Below, piece by piece: positions 1 to 7,584 of a DNA stretch of 8,595 bases. Both the position numbers and the translations under genes were made by a program. The stretch is from Porphyromonadaceae bacterium UBA4259 (GTDB taxonomy: Bacteria; Bacteroidota; Bacteroidia; Bacteroidales; Muribaculaceae). The notes beneath the pieces are model-generated. The model did not search any database. It had not been told where the DNA came from and worked only from the letters and a program-made list of their open reading frames with translations. The stretch lies in the NCBI GenBank assembly GCA_002396125.1, contig DGWL01000018.1, forward strand, positions 1 to 8,595, written 5' to 3'. The stretch's first letter is position 1, and each line of letters begins with the position of its first letter.

Positions 1-1368
1 GCTCCCGAGAACCTCACTGCCGAGGGTGCCGAAGGCGGAACAATTGAGCTTAACTGGACAATGCCCGAAGTTCCCGAGGTTTACACCGAGGACTTTGAGA
101 GCACCGACATCTTCCCAGAGTTCGATCTGGGAGGCATCACAGCCAGCGTGCACAATGGCGCAATAGGCGACTGGACTCTCTATGATGCCAATGGAACTGC
201 TACCTACGGTTACCAAGGCGTAACAGTGCCTAATCTTGGTTCGGCCATGGCATGGATTGTTTTCGCACCTAATTCACCTAACATTAGCCAAAATCTGATG
301 AGTTCCCAGGCGCCCCATAGTGGCGTGCAGGCTATGGCATCCTACTGTGTAACCGAGGGTGCTACCGACCACTGGATGATCTCGCCCGAGCTCACTGGCG
401 AGGCACAGACCATCAGCTTCTGGGCTCGCGAGCTCACCGACCAGTATGGAGCTGAGACCTTCGAGGTGCTGGCTTCTTCTACCGACAACGCTTCTACCAG
501 CTTCACTCAGGTAGCATCGCTCTCGAGCACCACCACCGAGTGGGCCGAGTTCACCGCCGACCTCCCCGAGGGCACTAAATATTTCGCTATCCGTCACACT
601 TCTAACGACATCTTCGCACTCTTCGTTGACGACATCACCTACAAGCCCGCAGCTGCTCCTGCAGGCACTCAGCCCGATGGATTCAACATCTACCTTGACG
701 GTGAGCTGATTGCCACTATTGATGACGAATTCAACACCTTCACCATCGAGGGCCTTGAGCCAGGCGACTATGTATGCTCTGTAACTGCAATTTATGGTGA
801 GACCGAGTCGGCACCCGTTTCGGCCAACGCCACTGTTCCAGAGGCCGCAGCTCCCGAGTACAGCGAGTTCTACGTAGTGGGCACATTCAACGGCTGGAAC
901 AAGGAAGAGGACGGCGGACGCATCGAGCTCGTTGCTAACGAGGACGGTACCGAGTTTAGCGGCGCAGTAGAGCTTGAGTCTGGCGCAGAGTTCAAGATTG
1001 TCACCCCCGACGTTGCTGCTCCCGACGGCTGGAAGTACTTCGGCGGTGAGGATGCTAACCAGGTAGGCTACTTCCTCATTTACAATGACCTGCTGGGCAT
1101 TGACATCACACTCATGGACGGTTCCAACTTCCAAGTTGCCGAGAGTGGAACCTACAACATCACCGTTAAGGCTACCATGTCTACTCTGGCTAAGGGTCTT
1201 CAAGAGCCTCTCTCAATGGTTATCACCAAGACTGTAACCGGCATCAACACCGTGGGCGTTGACGCTAAGAGTAACGAATGGTATAACCTCAATGGCCAGA
1301 GGCTCAACGGCAAGCCCGTAGTTCCTGGTATCTACATCAACGGCGGCAAGAAGGTTATTGTTAAATAA
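1..1368 (+). CDS. Secreted/surface multidomain protein, 3' part (choice-of-anchor J-like, FN3, carbohydrate-binding-like, C-terminal sorting tail)
   Basis: The reading frame is already open at base 1, so the gene begins outside the window; 455 codons are visible and the ATG at 61 is an internal methionine. Visible residues 1-24 look like the first strands of a fibronectin type III domain (APENLTA...IELNWTMP). Residues about 26-215 resemble the choice-of-anchor J/cleaved-adhesin jelly roll: EDFES near the start, HWMISPEL in the middle and the closing VDDITY at 209-214. A second FN3-like unit follows (about 225-277, with GLEPGDYVCSVTA). Then comes a beta-rich domain starting YVVGTFNGWN (about 286-410) that resembles SusE/SusF-type or CBM48-like starch-binding folds. 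The last ~30 residues (WYNLNGQRLNGK...GIYINGGKKVIVK) match the tail found on many Bacteroidales secreted proteins and related to type IX secretion sorting domains. Inferred role: an exported, probably cell-surface protein that binds glycan or protein. No catalytic domain is visible; one could lie upstream. The specific substrate is unknown. Confidence 0.85.
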   Translation, partial: APENLTAEGAEGGTIELNWTMPEVPEVYTEDFESTDIFPEFDLGGITASVHNGAIGDWTLYDANGTATYGYQGVTVPNLGSAMAWIVFAPNSPNISQNLMSSQAPHSGVQAMASYCVTEGATDHWMISPELTGEAQTISFWARELTDQYGAETFEVLASSTDNASTSFTQVASLSSTTTEWAEFTADLPEGTKYFAIRHTSNDIFALFVDDITYKPAAAPAGTQPDGFNIYLDGELIATIDDEFNTFTIEGLEPGDYVCSVTAIYGETESAPVSANATVPEAAAPEYSEFYVVGTFNGWNKEEDGGRIELVANEDGTEFSGAVELESGAEFKIVTPDVAAPDGWKYFGGEDANQVGYFLIYNDLLGIDITLMDGSNFQVAESGTYNITVKATMSTLAKGLQEPLSMVITKTVTGINTVGVDAKSNEWYNLNGQRLNGKPVVPGIYINGGKKVIVK

Positions 1369-1392
1369 CTATATCCTGCGTAGTTGAATCGT

Positions 1393-1432
1393 AAAAAAGA
1401 ATGCACTCCCACGCGATGGGGGTGCATTTTTT
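1393..1432. terminator. Bidirectional intrinsic terminator between convergent genes
   Basis: ATGCACTCCC (1401-1410) pairs with GGGGGTGCAT (1418-1427) as a 10-bp stem with one T-G wobble and a 7-nt loop. A run of six T (1427-1432) follows on the + strand. A run of six A (1393-1398) precedes the stem and becomes a U-tract on the - strand. The hairpin lies 32 nt after the stop of the upstream + gene and about 55 nt past the stop of the convergent methyltransferase gene, so it can end both transcripts. Confidence 0.9.
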
Positions 1433-1482
1433 ATCTCAAGGCAACGTGGATTGCTTGGCTACTTTTCCTGGTGCTCCTTCTC

Positions 1483-2871
1483 TTAGATTTCACCGGAAAT
1501 AGCAGGTGCTTGCTCGGGAATGTGTGTGCTGTTGATGCGCCATGGCTTTGGGTAGAGGTTGTTGGCCCGATTGCCCAAGTTGTTGACAAAGCCTAATGGG
1601 GCGTTGCGGTAGGTTACCAACACATAGCCTCGAGGCGCGTCAATCGCTAGTGCTTCGCCTCGCAGGTAGGCTATAGCAGTGTGATAGTCTACTTCACATA
1701 GTGGGAATGCCTCTTGCTGTAGCAAGATGCTCATGGCAAGATGATGGCAAGGCACGGTTTTCTTTCCCTTATCTTCGCATAATGCTGTGCCAAATGGCTT
1801 GATTACATGAATGTTAGATGTGTCAATATCAACCATCTCTTTAATGTCGTGTGGGATGGCAAAAACAATGTTGTCATGCATGGTGAAATCGTTATTGCCG
1901 GTTACCCATTGTTTTACCTCAGCAGGAATTGTCTGTGACGATTTCTTGGCTTTCTTTTTGTCTTTTTTAGAGTAGGTTGACGATAGTGTGCCACTATTCT
2001 TGCGAAGCACGCTCACGAAGAGCCCCTCGCCTCGAGTGATGTGTGGCATGAAGCGATAGCACGGCACGTCGCATTCTATAGCTCCGTGAATGTTCCACGA
2101 TGACAGGATGGGAACCTCTTGTTGCGTGGCACCAAGCTCGTTAATAATGAATTGCACCATCTCCTCATTTTCTTGGCGATTGTAGGTGCAAGTGCTGTAG
2201 ATGAGAAATCCGCCAGGTTTCAGTGCGTTCCACGCATCTGCCAGGATGACGCGCTGGCGAGCCGCGCATTGCTCAACAAGGGCAGGCGACCATTGCGCGA
2301 TGGCCTCGTCGTCCTTGCGGAACATCCCCTCGCCACTGCAAGGAACGTCGGCGGCAATCACGTCGAATGTGCCTGTCAGCATCCCTAGTGACTTGGGAGT
2401 GTCGCAAGTGACCATGCAGGCGGGATTCCCCCATTTAATCACATTCTCTCGCAGCACATGAGCGCGAGGAGGTACTATCTCGTTTGCAACCACTGCACTG
2501 CCGGCTGGCAATGCCTGCAACGCGGCAGTGGTTTTGCCGCCTGGAGCTGCGCACAGGTCGAGGTATCGCACAGGGGCATGCACAAGGCTTTTTATCACGT
2601 GATAGATAAACATCGACGATGCGTCCTGCACATAGTAGGCTCCTGCATGCAACATGGGGTCGAATGTGAACTGCGGTCGCTGCGCAAGATAGGCTCCCCA
2701 CTCGCACCATGGCACTTGCTCCAGGCGTGTGGGCATTGAAGAGCACTTGGCGTTGTTAAACCTCACCGCAACCTCCACGTCGCGTTGGTCGATGGCATCA
2801 AGCATTGCCTGTGCTTCGCTATCAGGCAGTAGTGCCTCTATTTGTGTTATGAAATCGTTGCTCAGAGACAT
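1483..2871 (-). CDS. rsmF: 16S rRNA (cytosine-C5)-methyltransferase, RsmF type (NOL1/NOP2/Sun family)
   Basis: SAM-dependent enzyme predicted to methylate carbon 5 of a cytosine in ribosomal RNA, acting in the cytoplasm during small-subunit maturation. The 462-residue protein has the full family signature. An N-terminal RNA-binding segment (1-100) ends in YYVQDASSM. The SAM-binding loop is LDLCAAPGGKT (104-114). Motif IV is DVPCSGEGMFRKD (Cys178, product-release cysteine) and motif VI is YSTCTYNRQENEE (Cys228, the expected nucleophile in the TC motif). The GEGMFRKD continuation is typical of RsmF rather than RsmB. A lysine-rich linker (about 299-311) leads to a C-terminal RsmF/PUA-like domain (about 355-450, with HHLAMS, YLRGEAL and NNLYPKPWRI). 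The ATG at 2871 fits the family N-terminus and lies just below a promoter-like sequence; no Shine-Dalgarno is apparent. The gene stands alone, convergent with the gene at 1-1368 and divergent from the nucleotidase. The exact target cytosine (C1407 in E. coli RsmF) is assumed, not shown. Confidence 0.93.
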   Translation of the reverse strand: MSLSNDFITQIEALLPDSEAQAMLDAIDQRDVEVAVRFNNAKCSSMPTRLEQVPWCEWGAYLAQRPQFTFDPMLHAGAYYVQDASSMFIYHVIKSLVHAPVRYLDLCAAPGGKTTAALQALPAGSAVVANEIVPPRAHVLRENVIKWGNPACMVTCDTPKSLGMLTGTFDVIAADVPCSGEGMFRKDDEAIAQWSPALVEQCAARQRVILADAWNALKPGGFLIYSTCTYNRQENEEMVQFIINELGATQQEVPILSSWNIHGAIECDVPCYRFMPHITRGEGLFVSVLRKNSGTLSSTYSKKDKKKAKKSSQTIPAEVKQWVTGNNDFTMHDNIVFAIPHDIKEMVDIDTSNIHVIKPFGTALCEDKGKKTVPCHHLAMSILLQQEAFPLCEVDYHTAIAYLRGEALAIDAPRGYVLVTYRNAPLGFVNNLGNRANNLYPKPWRINSTHIPEQAPAISGEI

Positions 2872-2894
2872 TGATTTATCATTTTTTGTTTGTG

Positions 2895-2926
2895 CAAAAT
2901 TATTGAAAATAAGTCATGGAACAAAA
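2895..2926 (-). promoter_or_regulatory. Putative Bacteroidota-type promoter for the RsmF gene
   Basis: Read on the - strand, TTTTG (2926-2922), a 19-nt spacer and TAATTTTG (2902-2895) match the Bacteroidota -33 TTTG and -7 TAnnTTTG elements with suitable spacing. Transcription would begin near 2890, giving a short leader of roughly 20 nt before the ATG at 2871. The match is by consensus only, in an AT-rich region where chance hits occur. Confidence 0.5.
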
Positions 2927-2989
2927 CTTTGATAATCTTCTTTTTTAAAAAATGTAAAAAAACAAATAATTATAATGCGTATTTTATTC

Positions 2990-2997
2990 TATTTTTG
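2990..2997 (+). promoter_or_regulatory. Putative -7 element for the nucleotidase operon
   Basis: TATTTTTG matches the Bacteroidota -7 consensus TAnnTTTG exactly and lies 41 nt before the ATG at 3039. Transcription from it would start at about 3001-3004 with a leader near 35 nt. No clear -33 TTTG is seen at the expected distance (about 2966-2972 is AAATAAT-like), so the assignment is weaker than for the divergent promoter. No operator, riboswitch or strong hairpin is visible in the leader. Confidence 0.4.
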
Positions 2998-3038
2998 TAA
3001 CTTCGTTGATTAATAATTAAATTTTTACGCCTTTTGAT

Positions 3039-4559
3039 ATGAAACAGATTTCCAAGTTATTATTAGCAAGTGTAATAGCATTGATTGCTATACCTAATGT
3101 GCAAGCCGAGCACTTGATTGTGCTGGGCGCTAACGATACACACAGCCAGATTGAGCCTGCCTCTGATGGCTTGGGAGGACTTTTGCGCCGTAGGGCCGCT
3201 TTCGATGAGGTGCGCCGCAACCACAAGAACGTTATCGCTGTTCATGCCGGCGATGCCGTTCAAGGCACGCTCTACTTCTCAATGTTTGGTGGTGAGGTGG
3301 AATATGCAGCAATCGACAGCCTTGGCTATGACATGATTGTGCTCGGTAATCATGAGTTTGACAATGGAATGGAGTCACTCACTCAGCATTACAAGAAAAT
3401 CAAGGCCGTGAAAATGTCGGCAAACTATGATTTCAGCAACACTAAGCTTGCCGATGTGCTACAGCCCTATTGCATCAGAACTGTTGCAGGGAAACGCATT
3501 GGCTTCTTTGGTATCAATGTTGATCCTAAGGGACTGATAAGCGACGACAAATATGCCGGTATGCTATATCTTGACAATTGTGAGGTGGCCGAGGCAACCG
3601 CTAAATATCTCAAAGAGGTGCAAAAGGTTGATTTTACAATCATGGTTTCACACATCGGTTATTACCCCGAAACGGTTGGGCAAGTGGGAGATTCAATCAT
3701 TGCATCTCGCTCGCATTACATCGACATGATAGTGGGTGGTCACACTCACACTCTATTGAAACCCGGTGACCCTCGCACGCAGGTGCGTAATGCCGACGGC
3801 AAGATTGTCACCATTGGTCAAAATGGAAAGCATGGCAAGTATGTTGCTGTCTATGATATCGATCTTGATGACTTCTCGGTGAAATATGACCAAATCAAGC
3901 TTGACAAGTCGTTTGACGCTAAAGCTCATTATCCGGCATTTGAAGCATGGCTCAAGCCCTACAAGTTCAAGGTCGACAGTGTGATGGGCAATGTGCTTGG
4001 ACGCTCGGTTCGTGCTATGGGTGATGGCGACCAGCCTTCTCAAAATTGGCTATGCGACGCCGTGATGGAAATGCTTCCGGGCATTAGTGGCCTCAAGCTT
4101 GATGGTGTGATAATGAACAAGGGAGGAATTCGCCAGCCTATGCCAAAGGGTGATGTTACCGAGGGTCTCATGGGCTCGATGTTCCCCTTCGACAACCGTT
4201 TCCTCGTTATTGAGGTGAAGGGTAGCGACTTGCTCGAGGCATTGCGTGTTATGGCCACTCGTGGTGGCGATGCCGTGAGCAAGGAATTTAAAGTTGAGTT
4301 CACCGGTAGCCTTGACAACCCCAAGATTACTTCGGCTAAACTCAATGGCAAGAAAATCAACCCCAACAAGACTTATAAAATAGGAACTATCGACTATCTT
4401 GCCAATGGTGGCGACCACATGGAAGCTCTTGGCAGGGGACCGCGCCTCTTTGTCGACACGGTGCCCTATGGTGAGCACATGAAGGAATATATCAAGAAGC
4501 TCACTCGTGAGAATCGCGTGGTTGATGCCAGTGAGACAATTCGCATGATTCACAAGTAA
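3039..4559 (+). CDS. Periplasmic bifunctional metallophosphatase/5'-nucleotidase (UshA-like)
   Basis: Predicted exported metal-dependent phosphohydrolase that removes phosphate from nucleotides (and possibly nucleotide sugars), supplying nucleosides and phosphate. Residues 1-23 form a signal peptide (MKQ, hydrophobic core, likely cleavage after VQA) without a lipobox cysteine, so a soluble periplasmic protein is expected. The metallophosphatase domain (about 25-285) shows the two-metal motifs in order: ANDTH (Asp33, His35), HAGD (Asp72), GNHEFD (103-108, with a His105/Asp108 catalytic pair), SHIG (His205) and GGHTH (His235, His237). The C-terminal 5'-nucleotidase domain (about 310-503) has NKGGIR (Arg365), MFPFDN (381-386) and DYLANGGD (452-459), matching the UshA substrate-binding arginine and aromatic clamp regions. 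At 506 residues it is a complete two-domain member. The ATG at 3039 is fixed by the signal peptide; no Shine-Dalgarno is seen. It is the first gene of a probable three-gene operon. True substrate preference cannot be read from sequence. Confidence 0.93.
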   Translation: MKQISKLLLASVIALIAIPNVQAEHLIVLGANDTHSQIEPASDGLGGLLRRRAAFDEVRRNHKNVIAVHAGDAVQGTLYFSMFGGEVEYAAIDSLGYDMIVLGNHEFDNGMESLTQHYKKIKAVKMSANYDFSNTKLADVLQPYCIRTVAGKRIGFFGINVDPKGLISDDKYAGMLYLDNCEVAEATAKYLKEVQKVDFTIMVSHIGYYPETVGQVGDSIIASRSHYIDMIVGGHTHTLLKPGDPRTQVRNADGKIVTIGQNGKHGKYVAVYDIDLDDFSVKYDQIKLDKSFDAKAHYPAFEAWLKPYKFKVDSVMGNVLGRSVRAMGDGDQPSQNWLCDAVMEMLPGISGLKLDGVIMNKGGIRQPMPKGDVTEGLMGSMFPFDNRFLVIEVKGSDLLEALRVMATRGGDAVSKEFKVEFTGSLDNPKITSAKLNGKKINPNKTYKIGTIDYLANGGDHMEALGRGPRLFVDTVPYGEHMKEYIKKLTRENRVVDASETIRMIHK

Positions 4560-4582
4560 ATAAAACTATATAAATCTCTACC

Positions 4583-4587
4583 AGGGA
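4583..4587 (+). promoter_or_regulatory. Possible weak ribosome-binding site before the GH3 fusion gene
   Basis: AGGGA at 4583-4587 lies 3 nt before ATG 4591 and 9 nt before the in-frame ATG 4597. The spacing favours ATG 4597 (methionine 3), whereas the A-rich context AGGGAAAAATG favours 4591. Both starts give a good signal peptide. It lies in the 31-nt gap after the nucleotidase stop, where no promoter or terminator is seen. Confidence 0.3.
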
Positions 4588-4590
4588 AAA

Positions 4591-7584
4591 ATGACAATGC
4601 AGCGTTTAAAATCTCTTGCTTTGGTGCTTGCCGCGCTCATAATTGTGGCGCAGCAAGCACTGGCCGTTCATCCGGCGATTCTCAACCGTGCCAACTCGCA
4701 AGCAATGGAGAAGTGGGTCAATTCAACTTACTCCAAGCTCACTCCCGATGAGCGCATTGCTCAAATAATGATTATGGCTGTCACCCCCGATACCACCCAG
4801 AACACACGCATGATTATCAAGCAATATGTTCAGGAACTTAAGGTGGGAGGGCTTATCTATGAGAAAACCGATATTATCACTCAGGCTCGCGTTAACAATT
4901 ATGCACAGTCACTAGCGTCGGTTCCGTTGATGATTGCTCTTGATGCCGAGTGGGGGTTGACAATGCGCATGGTTGATGCACCACCATTCCCTCGCAACTT
5001 GATGCTGGGAGGGGTGAGTGATGACAAGTTGCTGTATGAATATGGGCGAGAGGTTGCGCGCCAGTGCCGATTGATGGGGGTGCATGTGAATTTCGCTCCG
5101 GTGCTTGATGTGCTTGACCGCAGTGGCGCCGTTGTGGGTAGCCGTTCTTTCGGTTATGACCCCGATGCTGTTGCTGGAAATGGTGTTGCTTTTGCCAAGG
5201 GGCTTGAGGATGGGGGAGTGCTTTCAACCGCCAAGCATTTTCCTGGCCATGGTTCAACTGTTGCCGACTCTCACAAGGAATTACCCATTGTTGACAAGTC
5301 GTTGCAGGAAATGCTATTATATGATTTGGTGCCTTTCAAAAAATATATTGAGTCGGGTTTGGGTGGAATGCTCACCGCTCACATCGATGTAAATTTCCTT
5401 GACGACGGCACTATGCCATGTTCGTTGTCGCCACAGTGTATTAATGGTATGTTGAAAAACGACCTTGGCTTTGAAGGTCTCATCTTCACCGACGCTCTCA
5501 ATATGGAAGGTGCCAAGGCCGTGGAAGGCAACCCATGTGTCAATGCCATTCTCGCAGGCAACGACGTGCTTCTCATGCCGGCCGATTTGCGAGAAGGCAT
5601 TAATGCCGTGAAAGATGCAATAGCAGCTGGAACAATCTCATGGAACGATATTGAGGCTCGATGCAAGAAGATGCTTCGCTACAAGTATGCTCTTGGTGTA
5701 GTCGATAACGGCAAGAAAGCAATTGACTTAAGAAATATTAAAGAGAAAATTAACACCCAGCAGGCACAAGATCTTAATCGGCGGCTCATTGCGGCGGCTG
5801 TCACTGTAGTTACCAACGATGATAACATGTTACCTGTCGCTAATCTTGAAAAAGGGCGCATTCCAGTGCTCGCATTGGGTTTGGGAACAGGTCTTGACAA
5901 CATGTTCTTGAAACGCTGTGCCAAGTATGCGGCAACAACACCCTACACTTCGACTGCCGCTTTAATGGCTTCGCATGACAATGAGCGTGTGATTATTGCC
6001 GTGAGCGGAGTTGAGAATATTGAGAATGCTCTAGCTGTTGCAAAGCGATTCAAAAAAACGGTTTTGGCTGTTCTTGATTCACCCGAGAGGCTCAATGATT
6101 ATGCAGCTTTGGTTACCGACAAGCATGTGGATGCTCTTGTGCTGGGTTATGGCAACGATGAAGTGTGGCAAGACTATGTGGCGCAAACCATTTTTGGTGG
6201 CAGTGCTGCCACTGGAGTGCTTCCTGTCACAATCAAGTCGCACGAGAACAACAAGGCTCTGCGTGCCGGAGCAGGCATTAAGCTCGATGCTGTGAGATTG
6301 GGTTACACGTTGCCGGTTGAGGTGGGATTTAACCCCAATCTCGTTAGTAAACTTGATTCTATCTGCAATTTGGGTATTAGAGAGAAAGCGTTTCCCGGCT
6401 GCCAGGTGATTGTTGCGCGGCACGGCAAGGTGGTATATGATAAAGCTCATGGGGAAATTAACTACAACTCGGGTATTCCTGTTACCGAGAACACCCTCTT
6501 CGGCCTAGCCTCAGTGTCAAAGGCCTCGGGCACACTCAGTGGCATCATGAAACTCTACGACCAGGGCAAGATTAAACTCGATGAGCGTGCCAGCAAGTAT
6601 ATTCCAGGCTTGCGCGATACCGACAAGAGCGACCTCACTATTCGCCAGTTGCTCTATCACGAAACTGGTATGCAGCCATCGTTGAGCATGTGGGAGATGA
6701 TGTTTGACCCAAGCACCTACACAGGGCGTCTAATAACCGATAAGCCCAGCGAGGTTAACAGCATTAAGGTGATGAAAAATGCCTATGGCAACAAAAATGC
6801 AAAGTTGCGCACCGATATTCTTAGCGACCATCCCACCAAGGAACTGAACATCGCTATTGCCGATGGTATCTATGGTGGCAAGGTTACCTACGATTCTATA
6901 ATGAACCGCATTTATCATTCAAAGCTAAGACCTAACAAGAATTATTTATATAGCTGCTTGAATTTTTGCCTTCTTGCCAATGCGCTGCAATGCATCACTC
7001 ACAAGCAGCTCGATCAGTATGTCGATGCCAATATATTTGAGCCTCTGGGTTCTTACCACACTACCTATCGCCCGCTAAGCAAGTTTAAGCGTGACGACAT
7101 AGCCTACACCGAGGTGGATACCTACCTGCGCAAGCAACACATTCATGGCTATGTGCACGACGAACTGGCTGCTTTCTCGGGTGGTGTGCAAGGAAACGCT
7201 GGCCTTTTCTCTAATGCCAACGACCTTGCTAAAATTTTCCAGATGTGGCTCAATGGAGGAAAATATGGCGGTGAAGAGATTCTTAAGAAATCAACAGTCG
7301 ACACTTTTCTCAAGTCGAAGAGTCCCAACTCTCACCGCGGCTTGGGCTTTGACAAGCCTAATGTGGCCCGACCCGACTGGTCAAACACTTGCGAGGAAGC
7401 GTCGCCCGAGACTGTTGGTCACACAGGTTTCACTGGCACCTGCTTTTGGGTCGACCCAAAGACCGATACTATTTTCATCTTCCTTGCCAATAGCGTTTGT
7501 CCTGAGCGAGGCAACCCCGCAGTAGGCAAAGTAAATGCCCGCACCGGTTCACAATCGGTTATCTATAATTCAATTATAAAATAA
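4591..7584 (+). CDS. NagZ-like GH3 beta-N-acetylglucosaminidase fused to a beta-lactamase-family serine hydrolase
   Basis: An exported 997-residue protein joining two enzymes. Residues 1-25 form a signal peptide (cleavage likely after ALA) without a lipobox. The GH3 domain (about 35-375) is NagZ-like: DAEWG (118-122), NFAPVLDV, GSRSFG, then KHFPGHGSTVADSH (215-228), whose Asp226-Ser-His228 is the NagZ acid/base dyad, and FTDALNM with Asp301 as the expected nucleophile. This subtype removes terminal N-acetylglucosamine, typically from peptidoglycan fragments. A middle alpha/beta domain (about 395-575) corresponds to the second domain of two-domain GH3 enzymes. The C-terminal part (about 590-990) is a PF00144 serine hydrolase with SVSK (Ser641/Lys644), YSC (787-789) at the YxN position and HTG (944-946) at the KTG position. 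Its activity could be D,D-peptidase, esterase or amidohydrolase; a true beta-lactamase role is less likely. Second gene of the cluster; periplasmic cell-wall turnover is the inferred role. Confidence 0.9.
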   Translation: MTMQRLKSLALVLAALIIVAQQALAVHPAILNRANSQAMEKWVNSTYSKLTPDERIAQIMIMAVTPDTTQNTRMIIKQYVQELKVGGLIYEKTDIITQARVNNYAQSLASVPLMIALDAEWGLTMRMVDAPPFPRNLMLGGVSDDKLLYEYGREVARQCRLMGVHVNFAPVLDVLDRSGAVVGSRSFGYDPDAVAGNGVAFAKGLEDGGVLSTAKHFPGHGSTVADSHKELPIVDKSLQEMLLYDLVPFKKYIESGLGGMLTAHIDVNFLDDGTMPCSLSPQCINGMLKNDLGFEGLIFTDALNMEGAKAVEGNPCVNAILAGNDVLLMPADLREGINAVKDAIAAGTISWNDIEARCKKMLRYKYALGVVDNGKKAIDLRNIKEKINTQQAQDLNRRLIAAAVTVVTNDDNMLPVANLEKGRIPVLALGLGTGLDNMFLKRCAKYAATTPYTSTAALMASHDNERVIIAVSGVENIENALAVAKRFKKTVLAVLDSPERLNDYAALVTDKHVDALVLGYGNDEVWQDYVAQTIFGGSAATGVLPVTIKSHENNKALRAGAGIKLDAVRLGYTLPVEVGFNPNLVSKLDSICNLGIREKAFPGCQVIVARHGKVVYDKAHGEINYNSGIPVTENTLFGLASVSKASGTLSGIMKLYDQGKIKLDERASKYIPGLRDTDKSDLTIRQLLYHETGMQPSLSMWEMMFDPSTYTGRLITDKPSEVNSIKVMKNAYGNKNAKLRTDILSDHPTKELNIAIADGIYGGKVTYDSIMNRIYHSKLRPNKNYLYSCLNFCLLANALQCITHKQLDQYVDANIFEPLGSYHTTYRPLSKFKRDDIAYTEVDTYLRKQHIHGYVHDELAAFSGGVQGNAGLFSNANDLAKIFQMWLNGGKYGGEEILKKSTVDTFLKSKSPNSHRGLGFDKPNVARPDWSNTCEEASPETVGHTGFTGTCFWVDPKTDTIFIFLANSVCPERGNPAVGKVNARTGSQSVIYNSIIK

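Noticed and set aside
61..63. ATG at 61 as the true start of the first gene
   Set aside because: The frame is open back to base 1, and the preceding residues form the start of a fibronectin-III domain that continues through this methionine; no signal peptide follows it.
274..1203. Long antisense open frame (309 codons) on the - strand
   Set aside because: It lies wholly inside the well-supported surface-protein gene. Its translation shows no recognisable domain, signal or start context, and strongly biased sense codons readily create open antisense frames.
1965..1971. A6G run in the RsmF-like gene as a possible -1 frameshift site
   Set aside because: The reading frame splits it as AAA-AAA-G rather than the A-AAA-AAG phasing needed for tandem slippage. 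The frame stays open through it, and a recognised C-terminal domain follows without a break.
4050..4553. Antisense open frames opposite the nucleotidase gene
   Set aside because: The + strand frame has a complete set of family motifs through this stretch, and the antisense translations resemble nothing and lack start signals.
4560..4590. Possible terminator or promoter between the nucleotidase and the fusion gene
   Set aside because: The 31-nt gap has no inverted repeat with a T-tract and no TAnnTTTG element, so read-through is the simpler view.
7145..7525. Second + strand open frame (126 codons) inside the serine-hydrolase region
   Set aside because: It is out of frame with the motif-bearing domain, which includes HTG at 944-946 and is uninterrupted; its translation has no family features.
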